64,000 nucleotides of DNA, taken from NCBI RefSeq assembly GCF_045679555.1, contig NC_092094.1:34116430-34180429 (forward strand), given 5' to 3'. Shown piece after piece: positions 1 through 10,954 of the stretch; position 1 is the first letter of the stretch, and every line of letters begins with the position of its first letter. The position numbers and the translations under genes are program-made. The notes beneath the pieces are model-generated. The model ran no database searches and had not been told where the DNA came from. It was given only the letters and a program-made list of their open reading frames with translations. The DNA comes from Salvelinus alpinus (lineage: Eukaryota; Chordata; Actinopteri; Salmoniformes; Salmonidae).

Positions 1-199
1 AAGATACGCTAAAAACATGTGACTATACATATGATGTGAAAATTATACCCATATAGACATTGTAGTTATATACTTCACATAAAAGTGATCTGGCATCCCA
101 GTAAGAGGATGGGGGCCTATGTCCAAAGCTTAGGCTACATAGTTGTTACAGGACACATTTGATAGCCTTCATTTTCATGTTCAATACTAATGGAAACAC

Positions 200-638
200 T
201 TCTTTTATTCTGGTCTTGACGACACCAAGAAGATCTACAACTACCACCACTCAAGAGCCAGAAGAATTTCAGAGCTCTGCTTTGGGATCCTTCCTGCAAG
301 ATGGAGGATCCTGGGAGAAGCCCTTGAGGTTGCCCCAGAGAAACCTGAGACTTATGAAGGCCTGTGTGGCCATCTATAATTAAATTTCCACTACAAACAC
401 TGACAACAGAGTCATCAACCCCACGTTTGTTGTCCACTCCACACCCACTGGGGACCTGCATCCAGGAGAGTGGAGACAGGTGGTACAAGTGGACACTAGT
501 TTCCTGGACCCAAGAAACATGTCGGCAGACAGGGCAACCAGAGTTGCTATATACGTGCGCAACAACCTCAAGGACTACTTCCTCACACCAGCTGGTCAAG
601 TGTCTTTCCAGGATGCTGCCATGACGCGTGGCACCTAA
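200..638 (+). pseudogene. decayed Harbinger-type (HARBI1-like) transposase fragment
   Basis: Translation from about 212 gives GLDDTKKIYNYHHSRARR followed by ISELCFGILPARWRILGE, the pattern (NY..SRARR...AFGIL..RWRI) seen before the last acidic catalytic residue in PIF/Harbinger transposases. The frame shifts near 340-354, continues as MKACVAIYN, meets a TAA at 381-383, and continues in the same frame as DNRVINPTFV...GEWRQVVQ...ATRVAIYVRNNLKDYFLTPAG to TAA at 636-638. One frameshift and one internal stop make it inactive. The N-terminal part and terminal repeats are not visible. Assignment rests on motif memory, not a search. Confidence 0.6.
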
Positions 639-891
639 CAGTAAATTCTGGAGTGTGGTTTGGAAAACATGTATACATACAGTGCATTCGGAAAGTATTC
701 AGACCCCTAGACTTTTTTCACATTTTGTTATGTTACAGCCTTATTCTAAAACGGATTACATTTAAACAAATGTACAAATCCTCAATTCTCATCAATCTAC
801 ACAATACCCCATAATGACAAAGTGAAAACATACTTTTAGAAATGTTTGCAAGTGTATAAAACTTTTAAAACAGAAATATCTTATTTACATA

Positions 892-2340
892 CAGTTGAAG
901 TCTGAAGTTTATATACACCTTAGCCAATTACATTTAAATTCAATTTTTCACAATTCCTGACATTTAATCCAAGTAAAAATTCCCTGTCTAAGGTCAGTTA
1001 GGATCACAACATTATTTTAAGAATGTGAAATATCAGAATAATAGTAGAGAATTATTTATTTCAGCTTTTATTTCTTTCATCACATTCTCAGTGGGTCAGA
1101 AGTTTACATACACTCAATTAGTATTTGGTAGCATTGCCTTTAAATCGTTTAACTTGGGCCAAACGTTTCAGGTAGCCTTCCACAAGCTTCCCACAATAAG
1201 TTGGGTGAATTTTGGCCCATTCCTCCTGACAGAGCTTGTGTAACTGAGTCAGGTGTGTAGGCTTCCTTGCTCGCACACGCTTTTTCAGTTCTGCCCACAC
1301 ATTTTCTATAGGATTGAGGTCAGGGCTTTGTGATGGCCACTCCAATACCTTGACTTTGTTGTCCTTAAGCCATTTTGCCACAACTTTGGAAGTATGCTTT
1401 GAGTCATTGTCCATTTGGAAGACCCATTTGCGAGCAAGCTTTAACTTCCTGACTGATGTCTTGAGATGTTGCTTCAATATATCCACATAATTTTCCTCCC
1501 TCATGATGCCATCTTTTTTGTGAAGTGCACCAGTCCCTCCTGCAGCAAAGCACCCCCCACAACATGATACTGCCACCCCCATGCTTCAAGGTTGGGATGG
1601 TGTTCTTCGGCTTGCAAGCATCCCCCTTTTTCGTCCAAACATAACGATGATCATTATGGCCAAACAGTTCTATTTTTGTACGATCTTGGTCCCCATGTGC
1701 AGTTGCAAACCGTAGTCTGGCTTTTTTTATGGCGGTTTTGGAGCTGTGGCTTCTTCCTTGCCTTTTAGGTCATGTCGATATAGGACTCGTTTTACTGTGG
1801 ATAAAGATACGTTTGTACCCTTTTCTTCCAGCATCTTCACAAGGTCCTTTGCTGTTGTTCTGGGATTGATTTGCACCTTCAGGCACCTTCAGGCATTTGG
1901 AAATTGCTCCCAAGGATGAACCAGACTTGTGGAGGTCTACAATTCTTTTTCTGAGGTCTTGGCTGATTTCATTTCCCCATGATGTCAAGCAAAGAGGCAC
2001 TGAGTTTGAAGTTAGGCCTTGAAATACATCCACAGGTACACCTCCAATTGACTCAAATGATGTCAATTAGCCTAACAGAAGCTTCTAAAGCCATAACACC
2101 ATTTTCTGGAATTTCACAAGCTGTTTAAAGGCACAGTCAACTTCTGACACACTGGAATTGTGATACAGTGAATTATAAGTGAAATAATCTGTCTGTAAAC
2201 AATTGTTGGAAAAATTCCTTGTGTCATGCACAAAGTAGATGTCCCATCCGACAGTTTGTTAACAAGAAATTTGTGGAGTGGTTGAAAAACAAGTTTTAAT
2301 GACTCCAACCTAAGTGTATGTAAACTTCCGACTTCAACTG
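892..2340 (-). mobile_element. Tc1-like element nested in the outer Tc1 copy
   Basis: Ends CAGTTGAAGTCTGAAG and CCGACTTCAACTG flanked by TA on both sides (890-891, 2341-2342). Removing it and one TA restores the outer element's sequence TTACATAAGCATTCAGACC, so this is a clean nested insertion. At 1449 bp it is about 160 bp shorter than the copies at 23880 and 29244. Confidence 0.92.
1118..2066 (-). pseudogene. broken Tc1-like transposase
   Basis: Minus-strand fragments give the N-terminal QDLRKRIVDLHKSGSSLGAI region (about 1890-1970) and the C-terminal catalytic part with MDNDSKHTSKVVAKWL and [17 protein letters not shown], which hold the second Asp and the Glu of a DD34E triad. The segments are in different frames and the middle is missing, so no active enzyme can be made. 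Confidence 0.85.
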
Positions 2341-3570
2341 TAAGCATTCAGACCCTTTTGCTATGAGACTCGAAATTGAGCTCAGGTGCATTCTGTATCC
2401 ATTGATCATCCTTGAGATAGCATTTCTACAACTTGATTGGAGTCCACCTGTGGTAAATTCAATTGATTGGACATGATTTGGAAAGACACACACCTGTCTA
2501 CATAAGGTCCCACAGTTGACAGTGCATATCAGAGCAAAAACCAAGCCATGAGGTCGAAGGAATTGTCCGTAGAGCTCAGAGACAGGATTGTGTCGAGGCA
2601 CAGATCTGGGGAAAGGTACTAAAAAATGTCTGCTGCTTTGGAAGTCCCCAAGAACACAGAGGCCTCCATCATTCTTAAATGGAAGAAATGTGGAACCACT
2701 AAGACTCTTCCTAGAGCTGGCAGCCCGGACAAACTGAGCAATTGGGGAGAAGGGCCAGAGAGGTGACCAAGAACCCAATGGTCACTCTGACAGAGCTCCA
2801 GAGTTCCTCTGTGGAGATGAGAGAACCTTCCAGAAGGACAACCATCTTTGCAGCACTCCACCAAATCAGGCCTTTATGGTAGAGTGGCAAGTAAAAAGCA
2901 CATGACAGCCCACTTGGAGTAAACCAAGTGAGACTAGTCAGGCTCGAAGGAAAGATGAACAGAGCAAAGTAATTGAGCTCAGATGCATTCTGTTTCCATT
3001 GATCAAAGGCAAACCTGGATCAGTCTGCTTTCCACCAGACACTGGTAGATGAATTCCCCTTTCAGCAGGACAATAACCTAAAACACAGGGCCAAATCTCC
3101 AAGTTGCTTACCAAGAAGACAGCGAATGTCCTTGAGTGGCTGAGCTACAGTTTTGAATTAAATCTACTTGAAAATATATGGCAAGACCTGAAAATGGTTG
3201 TCTAGCATTGATCACCAACCAATTTCACAGAGCTTGAAGAGTTTTGAAAATAATAAAATGGGTAAATGTTGCACAATCCAGTTGTGGAAAGCTCTTAAAG
3301 ACTTACCCAGAAGAACAGCTGTAATCACTGCCAAAGGTGTTTCTACAAAGTATTGACTCAGGTGTGAATACTTATTTAATTGACATTTCTGTATTTCATT
3401 TTCAATAAATGTGCAAAAATGTCTAAACCTGTTTTCACTTTGTCGTTATGGGTTGTTGTGTGTAGATGGGTGAGAAAAAAATTCATATTTAATCCATTTT
3501 GAATTCAGGCTTTAACACAACAAAATGTGGAACAGGTCAAGGGGTATGAATACTTTCTGAAGGCACTGTA

Positions 3571-6099
3571 GTGTATTATTAAATATTTTTTCCAGTGCCT
3601 GTCACTCAAAGGGAGATTTCCTTCTTGGAGGACATTACTCTCCTCATCCAGCCATTTCAAAATGTCTTCCTATAGTATACTGTATTTTGCCAAAACGGTG
3701 CTCTGTGGAGTGATATTCAGCCAGACATACAATTCAGTGCAGGTCTCTCCATCTAAGGTCAAAAACATTTGACAAATAGTGCTGTATAACCGAAAGATGT
3801 AATGGCTTGTCATGTCAACCATCCTAGTCAATACCACACATCACATTCATTACTCTACAATTTTGGAAAAGAGAAAGAAAGTGTGAGATGATCAAAATGT
3901 GGAACATAGACAGCGCCCCATTTTCTGAAACCCCTATTCTGAACTATGTTCTGTACTCTTGAGAATACACTTGTTGTACGTTTGGTGAGTGAAAGCCAGG
4001 ATGTTGGGCGTGCCCCCCCATTGATGGCCTAAAATAGTAATGTGCAGCTCTGCAAAGTAGAATCCTCTCGCTCATCCATTAGCTGCTGTCACCTGCGTTT
4101 ATGTTAAAGAGCAATACCTCTCCAAGCAGATTCCATTTAGTCCACACAAGAAGACGAAACGTGTTTTAAAGTCGTCCATTTTCTGAAGGCTCACAATGAC
4201 CTCACTGACTTAGGCAAGACATCACTTAGCTATTTGTAATGTGCTATAGGTAGAGAAAGGCCAATTGTAAATGCTTAATGGTATTGTTTCTAAGAGCATT
4301 GTCAAAGATAACAGATCATTGTAACATTAATCAGAGGTAGACCCTTTAAAATGAGAAAGAAAAAAATACAAAACGAAGTTGGGAAACCAGCTGTAAAAAC
4401 ATAATTGAAACAGACAAGGCCAGAAAAAAAAACTTAATGAGAGTTGGAGAATTTTTTAATGACTTGTCAGGGGCTTTCACCATAACATATAACCTGCGAC
4501 TTGGTTTGGGGATCCAGGTCAAATAAACCATTACACCACCATTCTTGTGCTCCAGGCTCTGGGCTGTGTTTAATGGAGCATCCTGACAAAAATAACCAAT
4601 ATCTAAACATTGGCTACATGGCATTTTACCTAAGAATGGTTTCAGCTCTTTTGTCTGTTCGGTTAGCTTTGGATTTTCTTTTTAGTTTCACATTCAACAA
4701 TTGATTTCACTCCACATACTCAGAGCTTCAGTGCCTACACTTTGACAGTCTATATAACATCACTGTCTGTAGGGCCCCAGAGATGTTGAAAAAAAGCATA
4801 GCTTAATCCAAAAAAGATGCCTTTCCTGACATGCAAAACATTTTTCAAACTCTACGCTTCCTCTCTCCAGTATCTACAGCAGGAGTAGAATCAGATCCAT
4901 TTGGCTCCGAGCAGTTACTGCTTCAGTATGAATATACTGTAAATTAGAAAAAAGCATGATGCTATCTGAACTCAGTCCAACTTCAGCCTTATGTTGGACT
5001 AGTTTTCATGAGGAAAAGTCTGCAAACCAGACAGGGCCCATTCACAGACAATGTGTTTCTTTTATCCCAAGAATTTACTGCATGCTGCTCTCATTTTATA
5101 GATCCCTTAATTCTGTTTGGTCTTGAAATATAACTCAATAGGCAATACCATCAGAGACCAATATAAATGTTTAATATTCAGCCATTTCAAAATATATAAT
5201 TAGCAACATCCTGACAAATAAACTTTCTGAAGAATGCTGTGGGATTGCACTGCTCAACCCTTGGTACCATCTCCAGTCAATCATCAGCAATGACAGTAAG
5301 ACATGTTACCAAGACATTCCTTAGCACAATAATTATGGATACATCTATCACCAGCCATTTACACTAATGTCAGCCATTTCTGAGTCAGTTCAGTTTAATT
5401 TACAGAATGAAACATGACTGAACTATCTCATGTAATCTGGTAAACAACACAAAAGCATTCAGACAATAGTCCAATCAAATTCAAATTTGCTTTTACAAGG
5501 TGTATGAAGTGCTACATACTTTACGCCCCTCTCTAATTACTTGCACATTGATGAATATCACCTGTGTGCATAAATGAAAGCGAAACATTGACATATTTTC
5601 ATCCAGTTTAGCCATGGCTTGGCATGGCCCCTTCTCTGTGAACTCGAGCATGGAACAAAGCAGGGAGTAAATTGCTGCCAGGCTGTGGGGATTAGGCACG
5701 GCACAAGCTACAGTCCCTCTAATAAAAACACTCCACACTGTTAATGTAACACATTTGGAGGGTCACAGTTCCCTGGTGTGGGTGCTTGGGATTGCTGGAT
5801 GTCTACGAGCCTCTAAGCACCTACAGGGGCCCTTCAGAGGTTCTCTAGATATTAATGACATACTCCCTTGTGTAAGAGATCAGACGTCAAAACTATTACC
5901 AGGTGCAGCTGGCCTCCATACACGAGTGAGCAGGATTGGCAGAGATGAGTGGGCAAGATCTCCACTTCTATATTATAACACCAACAAATGGCTTTTTCTC
6001 TAGGCTTCCACTCTTACCTTTGGATGGACCTAGTCAAGACTAGAGAAAAGTGAGCGAATGAGTGTGTGAGAGAGAGGAGGGGGTGGTGGTTCATAAATA
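3571..6099. other. non-coding stretch without a recognised gene
   Basis: AT-rich sequence with only short chance reading frames on both strands. I see no splice-bounded exon, RNA gene or terminal repeats. It lies downstream of tln2 and may be intergenic. Confidence 0.5.
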
Positions 6100-6471
6100 T
6101 TGGGGCTGTCAAGTGATATTTCGTTAATCGTAGGATTTGCTGTGATTAATCACAAATTCAGAATTTTCTAAATTTGAGCTGTAATGTAAGATTTTGTATA
6201 CAAAAAGCATTACAAGAATATTGACATCTTGATTTTGTCCAAAGTAACAGTTTGCAAAATCAGGTAAATTGATAAAGAACTCTTTCTTTAGCCTCAATGT
6301 CAACTTGTTTTGACATCGCATTGTTATTTTTACAGTACATGTATAGATTATGTATTGTGGACGTTTTCAGTGTATTTTAAACACTTTCAGACAATGCAGT
6401 TAATCACAAAAAATGTGTTCACTAAAATTACAAAAAGTAACTCGAGTTAACTGATTAATCCGACAGCCCTA
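6100..6471. mobile_element. short inverted-repeat DNA element (GGGCTGTC ends)
   Basis: The ends TTGGGGCTGTC and GACAGCCCTA are inverted, followed inward by TTAATC-type repeats on both sides. ATAAATA flanks it at 6093-6099 and 6472-6478, a 7-bp target-site duplication (possibly 8 bp with one change), which fits a non-autonomous hAT-like element. There is no coding capacity. Confidence 0.75.
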
Positions 6472-6984
6472 ATAAATAGTGTCTTCAGAAAGTATTCACA
6501 ACACCTTAACTTTTTCCACATTTTGTTGTTACAGCCTGAATTTAACATTTATTAAATTTAGATTTTTTTGTCACTGGCCTACACACAATAATGTCAACGT
6601 GGAATTACGTTTTAATTTTTTTGACAAATTGAAAAAATGAAAAGTTGAAATGTCTTGAGTGAATAAGTATTCAACCCCTTTGTTAAGGCAAGGCTAAACA
6701 AGTTCAGGAGTAAAAATGTGCTTAGCAAGTCACATAATAAGTTGCACGGACTCACTCTGTGTGCAATAATAGTGTTTAAGATAATTTTTGAATGGCTACT
6801 TTATCTCTACCTTATTATCTCTATGGTCCCTCAGTCGAGCACTGAATTTCAAACACAGATTCAATCACAAAGACCAGGGAGGTTTTCCAATACTTCCCAA
6901 AGAAGGGCACCTATTGGCAGATGGGTAAAAAAAAAAGAAGCAGTCAATGAATATCCCTTTGAGCATGGTGAAGTTATTAATTAC

Positions 6985-7978
6985 CAGGGGTGTAAAGTAC
7001 TTAAGTAAAGTACTACTTAAGTCATTTTTTTGGGGTATCTGTACTTTATTTTACTATTTATATTTTTGAATACTTTTAATGCACTACATTCCTTAAGAGA
7101 ATATTATACTTTTTACTCTATACATTTTCCTTGACACCCAAAAGTACTTGTTACCGTTTTAATGCTTAGCAGGACAGGAAAATGGTCCAATTCACACACT
7201 TATCAAGAGAACCTCCCTGGTCATCCCTACTGCCTCTGATCTGGCGGTCTCACTGAACAGAGAACATCCCTGGTCATCCCTACTGCCTCTGATCTGGCGG
7301 TCTCACTGAACAGAGAACATCCCTGGTCATCCCTACTGCCTCTGATCTGGCGGTCTCACTGAACAGAGAACATCCCTGGTCATCCCTACTGCCTCTGATC
7401 TGGCGGACTCACTGAACAGAGAACATCCCTGGTCATCCCTACTGCCTCTCATCTGGCGGACTCACTGAACAGAGAACATCCCTGGTCATCCCTACTGCCT
7501 CTGATCTGGCGGACTCACTGAACAGAGAACATCCCTGGTCATCCCTACTGCCTCTGATCTGGCGGACTCACTGAACAGAGAACCTCCCTGGTCATCCCTA
7601 CTGCCTCTGATCTGGCGGACTCACTGAACAGAGAACATCCCTGGTCATCCCTACTGCCTCTGATCTGGCGGTCTCACTTAACACACATGCTTCGTTTGTA
7701 AATTATGTCTGAGTGTTGGAGCGTGCCCCTGGCTATCCGTAAATTCAATTTAAAAACACAAGAAAATGGTGCTGTCTGGTTTGCTTAATATTCGGAATTT
7801 GAAACGATTTATACTTTTACTTTTGATACTTAAGTATATTTTAAAACAAATACTTTTAGACTTTTACTTAAGTAGAAGTTTACTGGGTGATTTTTTTTAT
7901 TTTACTTGAGTCATTTTCTATTAAGGTATTTTTACTTTTAATGAAGTATATTATAATTGGCTACTTTTTCCACCACTG
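6985..7978. mobile_element. non-autonomous hAT-like element with an internal tandem array
   Basis: Ends CAGGGGTGTAAAGTAC and TACTTTTTCCACCACTG form inverted termini. The flanks TTAATTAC at 6977-6984 and 7979-7986 are a perfect 8-bp target-site duplication, as expected of hAT transposition. Subterminal sequence is rich in AAGTACTT/ACTTAAGT motifs. It has no transposase and about half its length is a 53-bp tandem repeat. Confidence 0.93.
7207..7683. repeat. 53-bp tandem repeat, nine copies, inside the hAT element
   Basis: The unit begins GAGAACATCCCTGGTCATCC and recurs at 7207, 7260, 7313, 7366, 7419, 7472, 7525, 7578 and 7631. Copies differ at a few positions: GGTCTCAC in copies 1-3 and 9 against GGACTCAC in 4-8, and ACCTCCC in copies 1 and 8. 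Members of this element family that I recognise carry one copy of the unit, so the array is a local expansion. Confidence 0.96.
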
Positions 7979-8799
7979 TTAATTACACTTTGGGTGACAT
8001 ATCAATACACCGAGTGACTACAAAGATACAGGCTCCCTTCCTAACTCTGTTACCGGTCAGAAAAAAAGACACACAGGGATTTCATCATGTGGCCAACGGT
8101 GACTTTAAAACAGTTACAGAGTTTAATGTCTGTGATAGGAGAAAACTGAGGATGGATCAACAACATTACAGTTACTAACCTAATTGAGAGTGAAAAGAAG
8201 GAAACCTGTACAGAATAAAAATATTCCAGAACATGCATCTTATTTGCAACAAGGCACTAAAGTAATAATGCAAAAAATGTGGCAAAGCAATTAACTTTTT
8301 GTCCTGAATACAAAGTGTCATCCAATACAAATCCAATACAACACATTACTGAGTACCACTCTCCATATTTACAAGCATAGTGATGGCTGCATTATGTTAT
8401 GGGTATGCTTGTAATCATTAAGGACTGGGGGGTTTTTCAAGATAAAAAAAAAAGAGAATGGCGCTAAGCACAGGCAAAATCGTAAAGGAAAACTTGGTTG
8501 TCTGCTTTCCACCAGAAACTGGGAGATGAATTCACCTTTCAGCAGGACAATAACTGGAAACAAGCCAAATTTACACTGGAGTTGCTTACCAAGAAGACAG
8601 TGAATGTTACGGAGTGGCCGAGTTACAGTTTTCACTTAAATCTACTTAAATGGTTGTCTAGCAATGATCAACAACCAATTTAATGGAGCTTGAAGAATTC
8701 TTTAAAGAACAATGGGCAAATGTTGCAAAATCCAGGTGTGGAAAGCTCTTAGAGACTTACCCAGAAGGACAGCTGGAATCGCTGACAAAGGTGATTCTA

Positions 8800-9765
8800 A
8801 ATCCAATCAAATCAAATTTATTTATATAGCCCTTCGTACATCAGCTGATATCTCAAAGTGTTGTACAGAAACCCAGCCTAAAACCCCAAACAGCAAGCAA
8901 TGCAGGTGTAGAAGCACGGTGGCTAGGAAAAACTCCCTAGAAAGGCCAAAACCTAGGAAGAAACCTAGAGAGGAACCAGGCTATGAGGGGTGGCCAGTCC
9001 TTTTCTGGCTGTGCCAGGTGGAGATTATAACAGAACATGGCCAAGATGTTCAAATGTTCATAAATGACCAGCATGGTCAAATAATAATAATCACAGTAGT
9101 TGTCGAGGGTGCAGCACCTCAGGAGTAAATGTCAGTTGGCTTTTCATAGCCGATCATTAAGAGTATCTCTACCGCTCATGCAGTCTCTAGTGAGTTGAAA
9201 ACAGCAGGTCTGGGACAGGTAGCACGTCCGGTGAACAGGTCAGGGTTCCATAGCCGCAGGTAGAACAGTTGAAACTGGAGCAGCAGCACGGCCAGGTGGA
9301 CTGGGGACAGTAAGGAGTCATCATGCCAGGTAGTCCTGAGGCATGGTCCTAGGGCTCAGGTCCTCTGAAAGAGAGAAAGAGAGAATTAGAGAGAGCATAC
9401 TTAAATTCACACACCACTAGAGGGATATCTTCAACCACCAACTTGCCATCCTGAGACAAGGCCGAGTATAGCCCACAAAGATCTCCGCCACGGCACAACC
9501 CAAGGGGGGGGGCGTCAACCCAGACACGAAGATCACGTCATTGACTCAACCCACTCAAGTGACGCACCCCTCCTAGGGACGGCATGAAAGAGCACCAGTA
9601 AGCCAGTGACTCAGCCCCTGTAATAGGGTTAGAGGCCGAGAATCTCAGTGGAGAGAGGGGAACCGGCCAGGCAGAGACAGCAAGGGCGGTTCGTTGCTCC
9701 AGAGCCTTTCCATTCACCTTCACACTCCTGGGCCAGACTACACTCTACACTCTACACTCTACAAA
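8800..9765. repeat. abundant salmonid interspersed repeat (class unresolved)
   Basis: Begins CAAATTTATTTATATAGCCC and includes AACTCCCTAGAAAGGCCAAA and ACAGCAGGTCTGGGACAGGT, recognised as a very common salmonid repeat. It ends in a short CTCTACA tandem (about 9739-9762), and both sides are the host Tc1 element, so it inserted into that element. I cannot assign it to a LINE, LTR or DNA class from this copy. Confidence 0.7.
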
Positions 9766-9950
9766 TGAGTGACTCAGGGTGTGAATACTTATTTAAATGA
9801 GATATTTCTGTATTTTATTTTCAATAAATTAGCAAATATTGTGTGTAGATGGGTGAAAAGAAAAAAATATTTAATCCATTTTGAATTCAGGCTGTAACAA
9901 CAAAATGTGGAGTAATTCAAGGGATATGAATACTTTCTGAAGGCACTGTA

Positions 9951-10954
9951 TATAAACAACAACAAAAAATCACTATTAGTGTTATCATGTTGGAGCCATG
10001 AAGTTATTCATGCTGGTGTGCCAAACAGACATTTTGCAGAACTTGATTGCAGGTCTAATAAAGTGGTTTCCTAATCAGACTGCAATCATGAAGTTCATGG
10101 CAATAAGAGGACAGACCCACTGGAGATCGTGGGTTCTACACAGCATTATTCAGCCCATTGAGAGTTGTTATAGTCCTATTCCTGAGCCAAAGCTCCCCAA
10201 ACAAACATCATCCTCTGGTCTAAGTTGTGGTGGAATGGCAATCCCTTCCCTGCTGGACACATGGCTTGAGTTTCCCCTCTCCACTGTGTGGCCTCGCATG
10301 AGACCAAAACAGTCAAACAGCCAAATATGGTGTTCATTAGGCTGACTATGTGTATCGCACTGCTGGGCACCTCTGCTCTGACCGTCTTTCATACAGCCTG
10401 TCCTGGGGAGCCCAGGGCAGGGCACTGAGAGGAGGACTGGCATGTGAGCTCCAGACTTACTGGAAGATTTGTCACCTGAGGAGAATGTGCTCACTGCCAA
10501 CGTAAGGTCTACTAGACGTAGAACAGCTGATCAGAATTGCATGGCATCACTTTTAACATCAGAGGACTTATACAGACAACATTATAGAAATGGGTAATCC
10601 ATTTGAATCTGATCAAGTGAAGTGAAAGTACAAACATCTAAAATGCCAGTCAGTCTCATGGTTCAGGGTCTGTTCTGTGAACCAGGGGAATACAGCACAT
10701 ACTGTATGACCATATTTGGTCTGCCTGAATTTGCACTCCATCCACTACAGAATAGGTTTCAAAACACCCAGTGACTCCAAGCTCTACATTGAAAAGACTA
10801 ACAGTGACATCTACTGGAAAGAATGTTGGTGAGCTGATACAACCTTTGCTTTGTTTCGCCATTCAATTTCCTTTAAGTTCATTCAGGATTCCTGTTCAAG
10901 AATGAATGATACATACAGTAAATTAAACAATGACCACTAACAAACTGGGCTATG
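9951..10954. other. non-coding stretch downstream of tln2
   Basis: Unique-looking sequence with overlapping chance frames around 10168-10500. No domain, splice pattern or repeat ends are recognised. Confidence 0.45.

Larger units (their letters stand above)
680..3568 (+). mobile_element. chimeric Tc1-like element (outer copy)
   Basis: Left end CAGTGCATTCGGAAAGTATT after TA (678-679); right end CTTTCTGAAGGCACTG before TA (3569-3570). The two ends belong to two different but related Tc1-like families. The left part contains a transposase start around 2547 (ATGAGGTCGAAGGAATTGTC), which decays; the part after about 3006 matches the same family as the element at 6479-9948. A complete second Tc1 sits inside at 892-2340. 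No intact transposase remains. Confidence 0.85.
6479..9948 (+). mobile_element. Tc1-like element interrupted by two other repeats
   Basis: Left end GTGTCTTCAGAAAGTATTCA, right end TACTTTCTGAAGGCACTG before TA at 9949-9950. Interior motifs include CACATTTTGTTGTTACAGCC near both ends. It is split by a hAT element (6985-7978) and by another salmonid repeat (about 8800-9765). Remaining transposase-derived sequence, for example the FQQDN-like stretch around 8536-8556, is decayed. Confidence 0.85.

Noticed and set aside
135..599. 154-codon minus-strand frame at the left edge
   Set aside because: It is the antisense shadow of the Harbinger-type transposase remnant on the plus strand.
7207..7683. 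CRISPR array, because of regular repeats
   Set aside because: The 53-bp units are contiguous with no unique spacers, in animal DNA inside a hAT element; it is a minisatellite.
9998..10500. Overlapping frames on both strands around 10.2 kb as a small gene
   Set aside because: No recognised domain, no splice structure, and both strands are open by chance.
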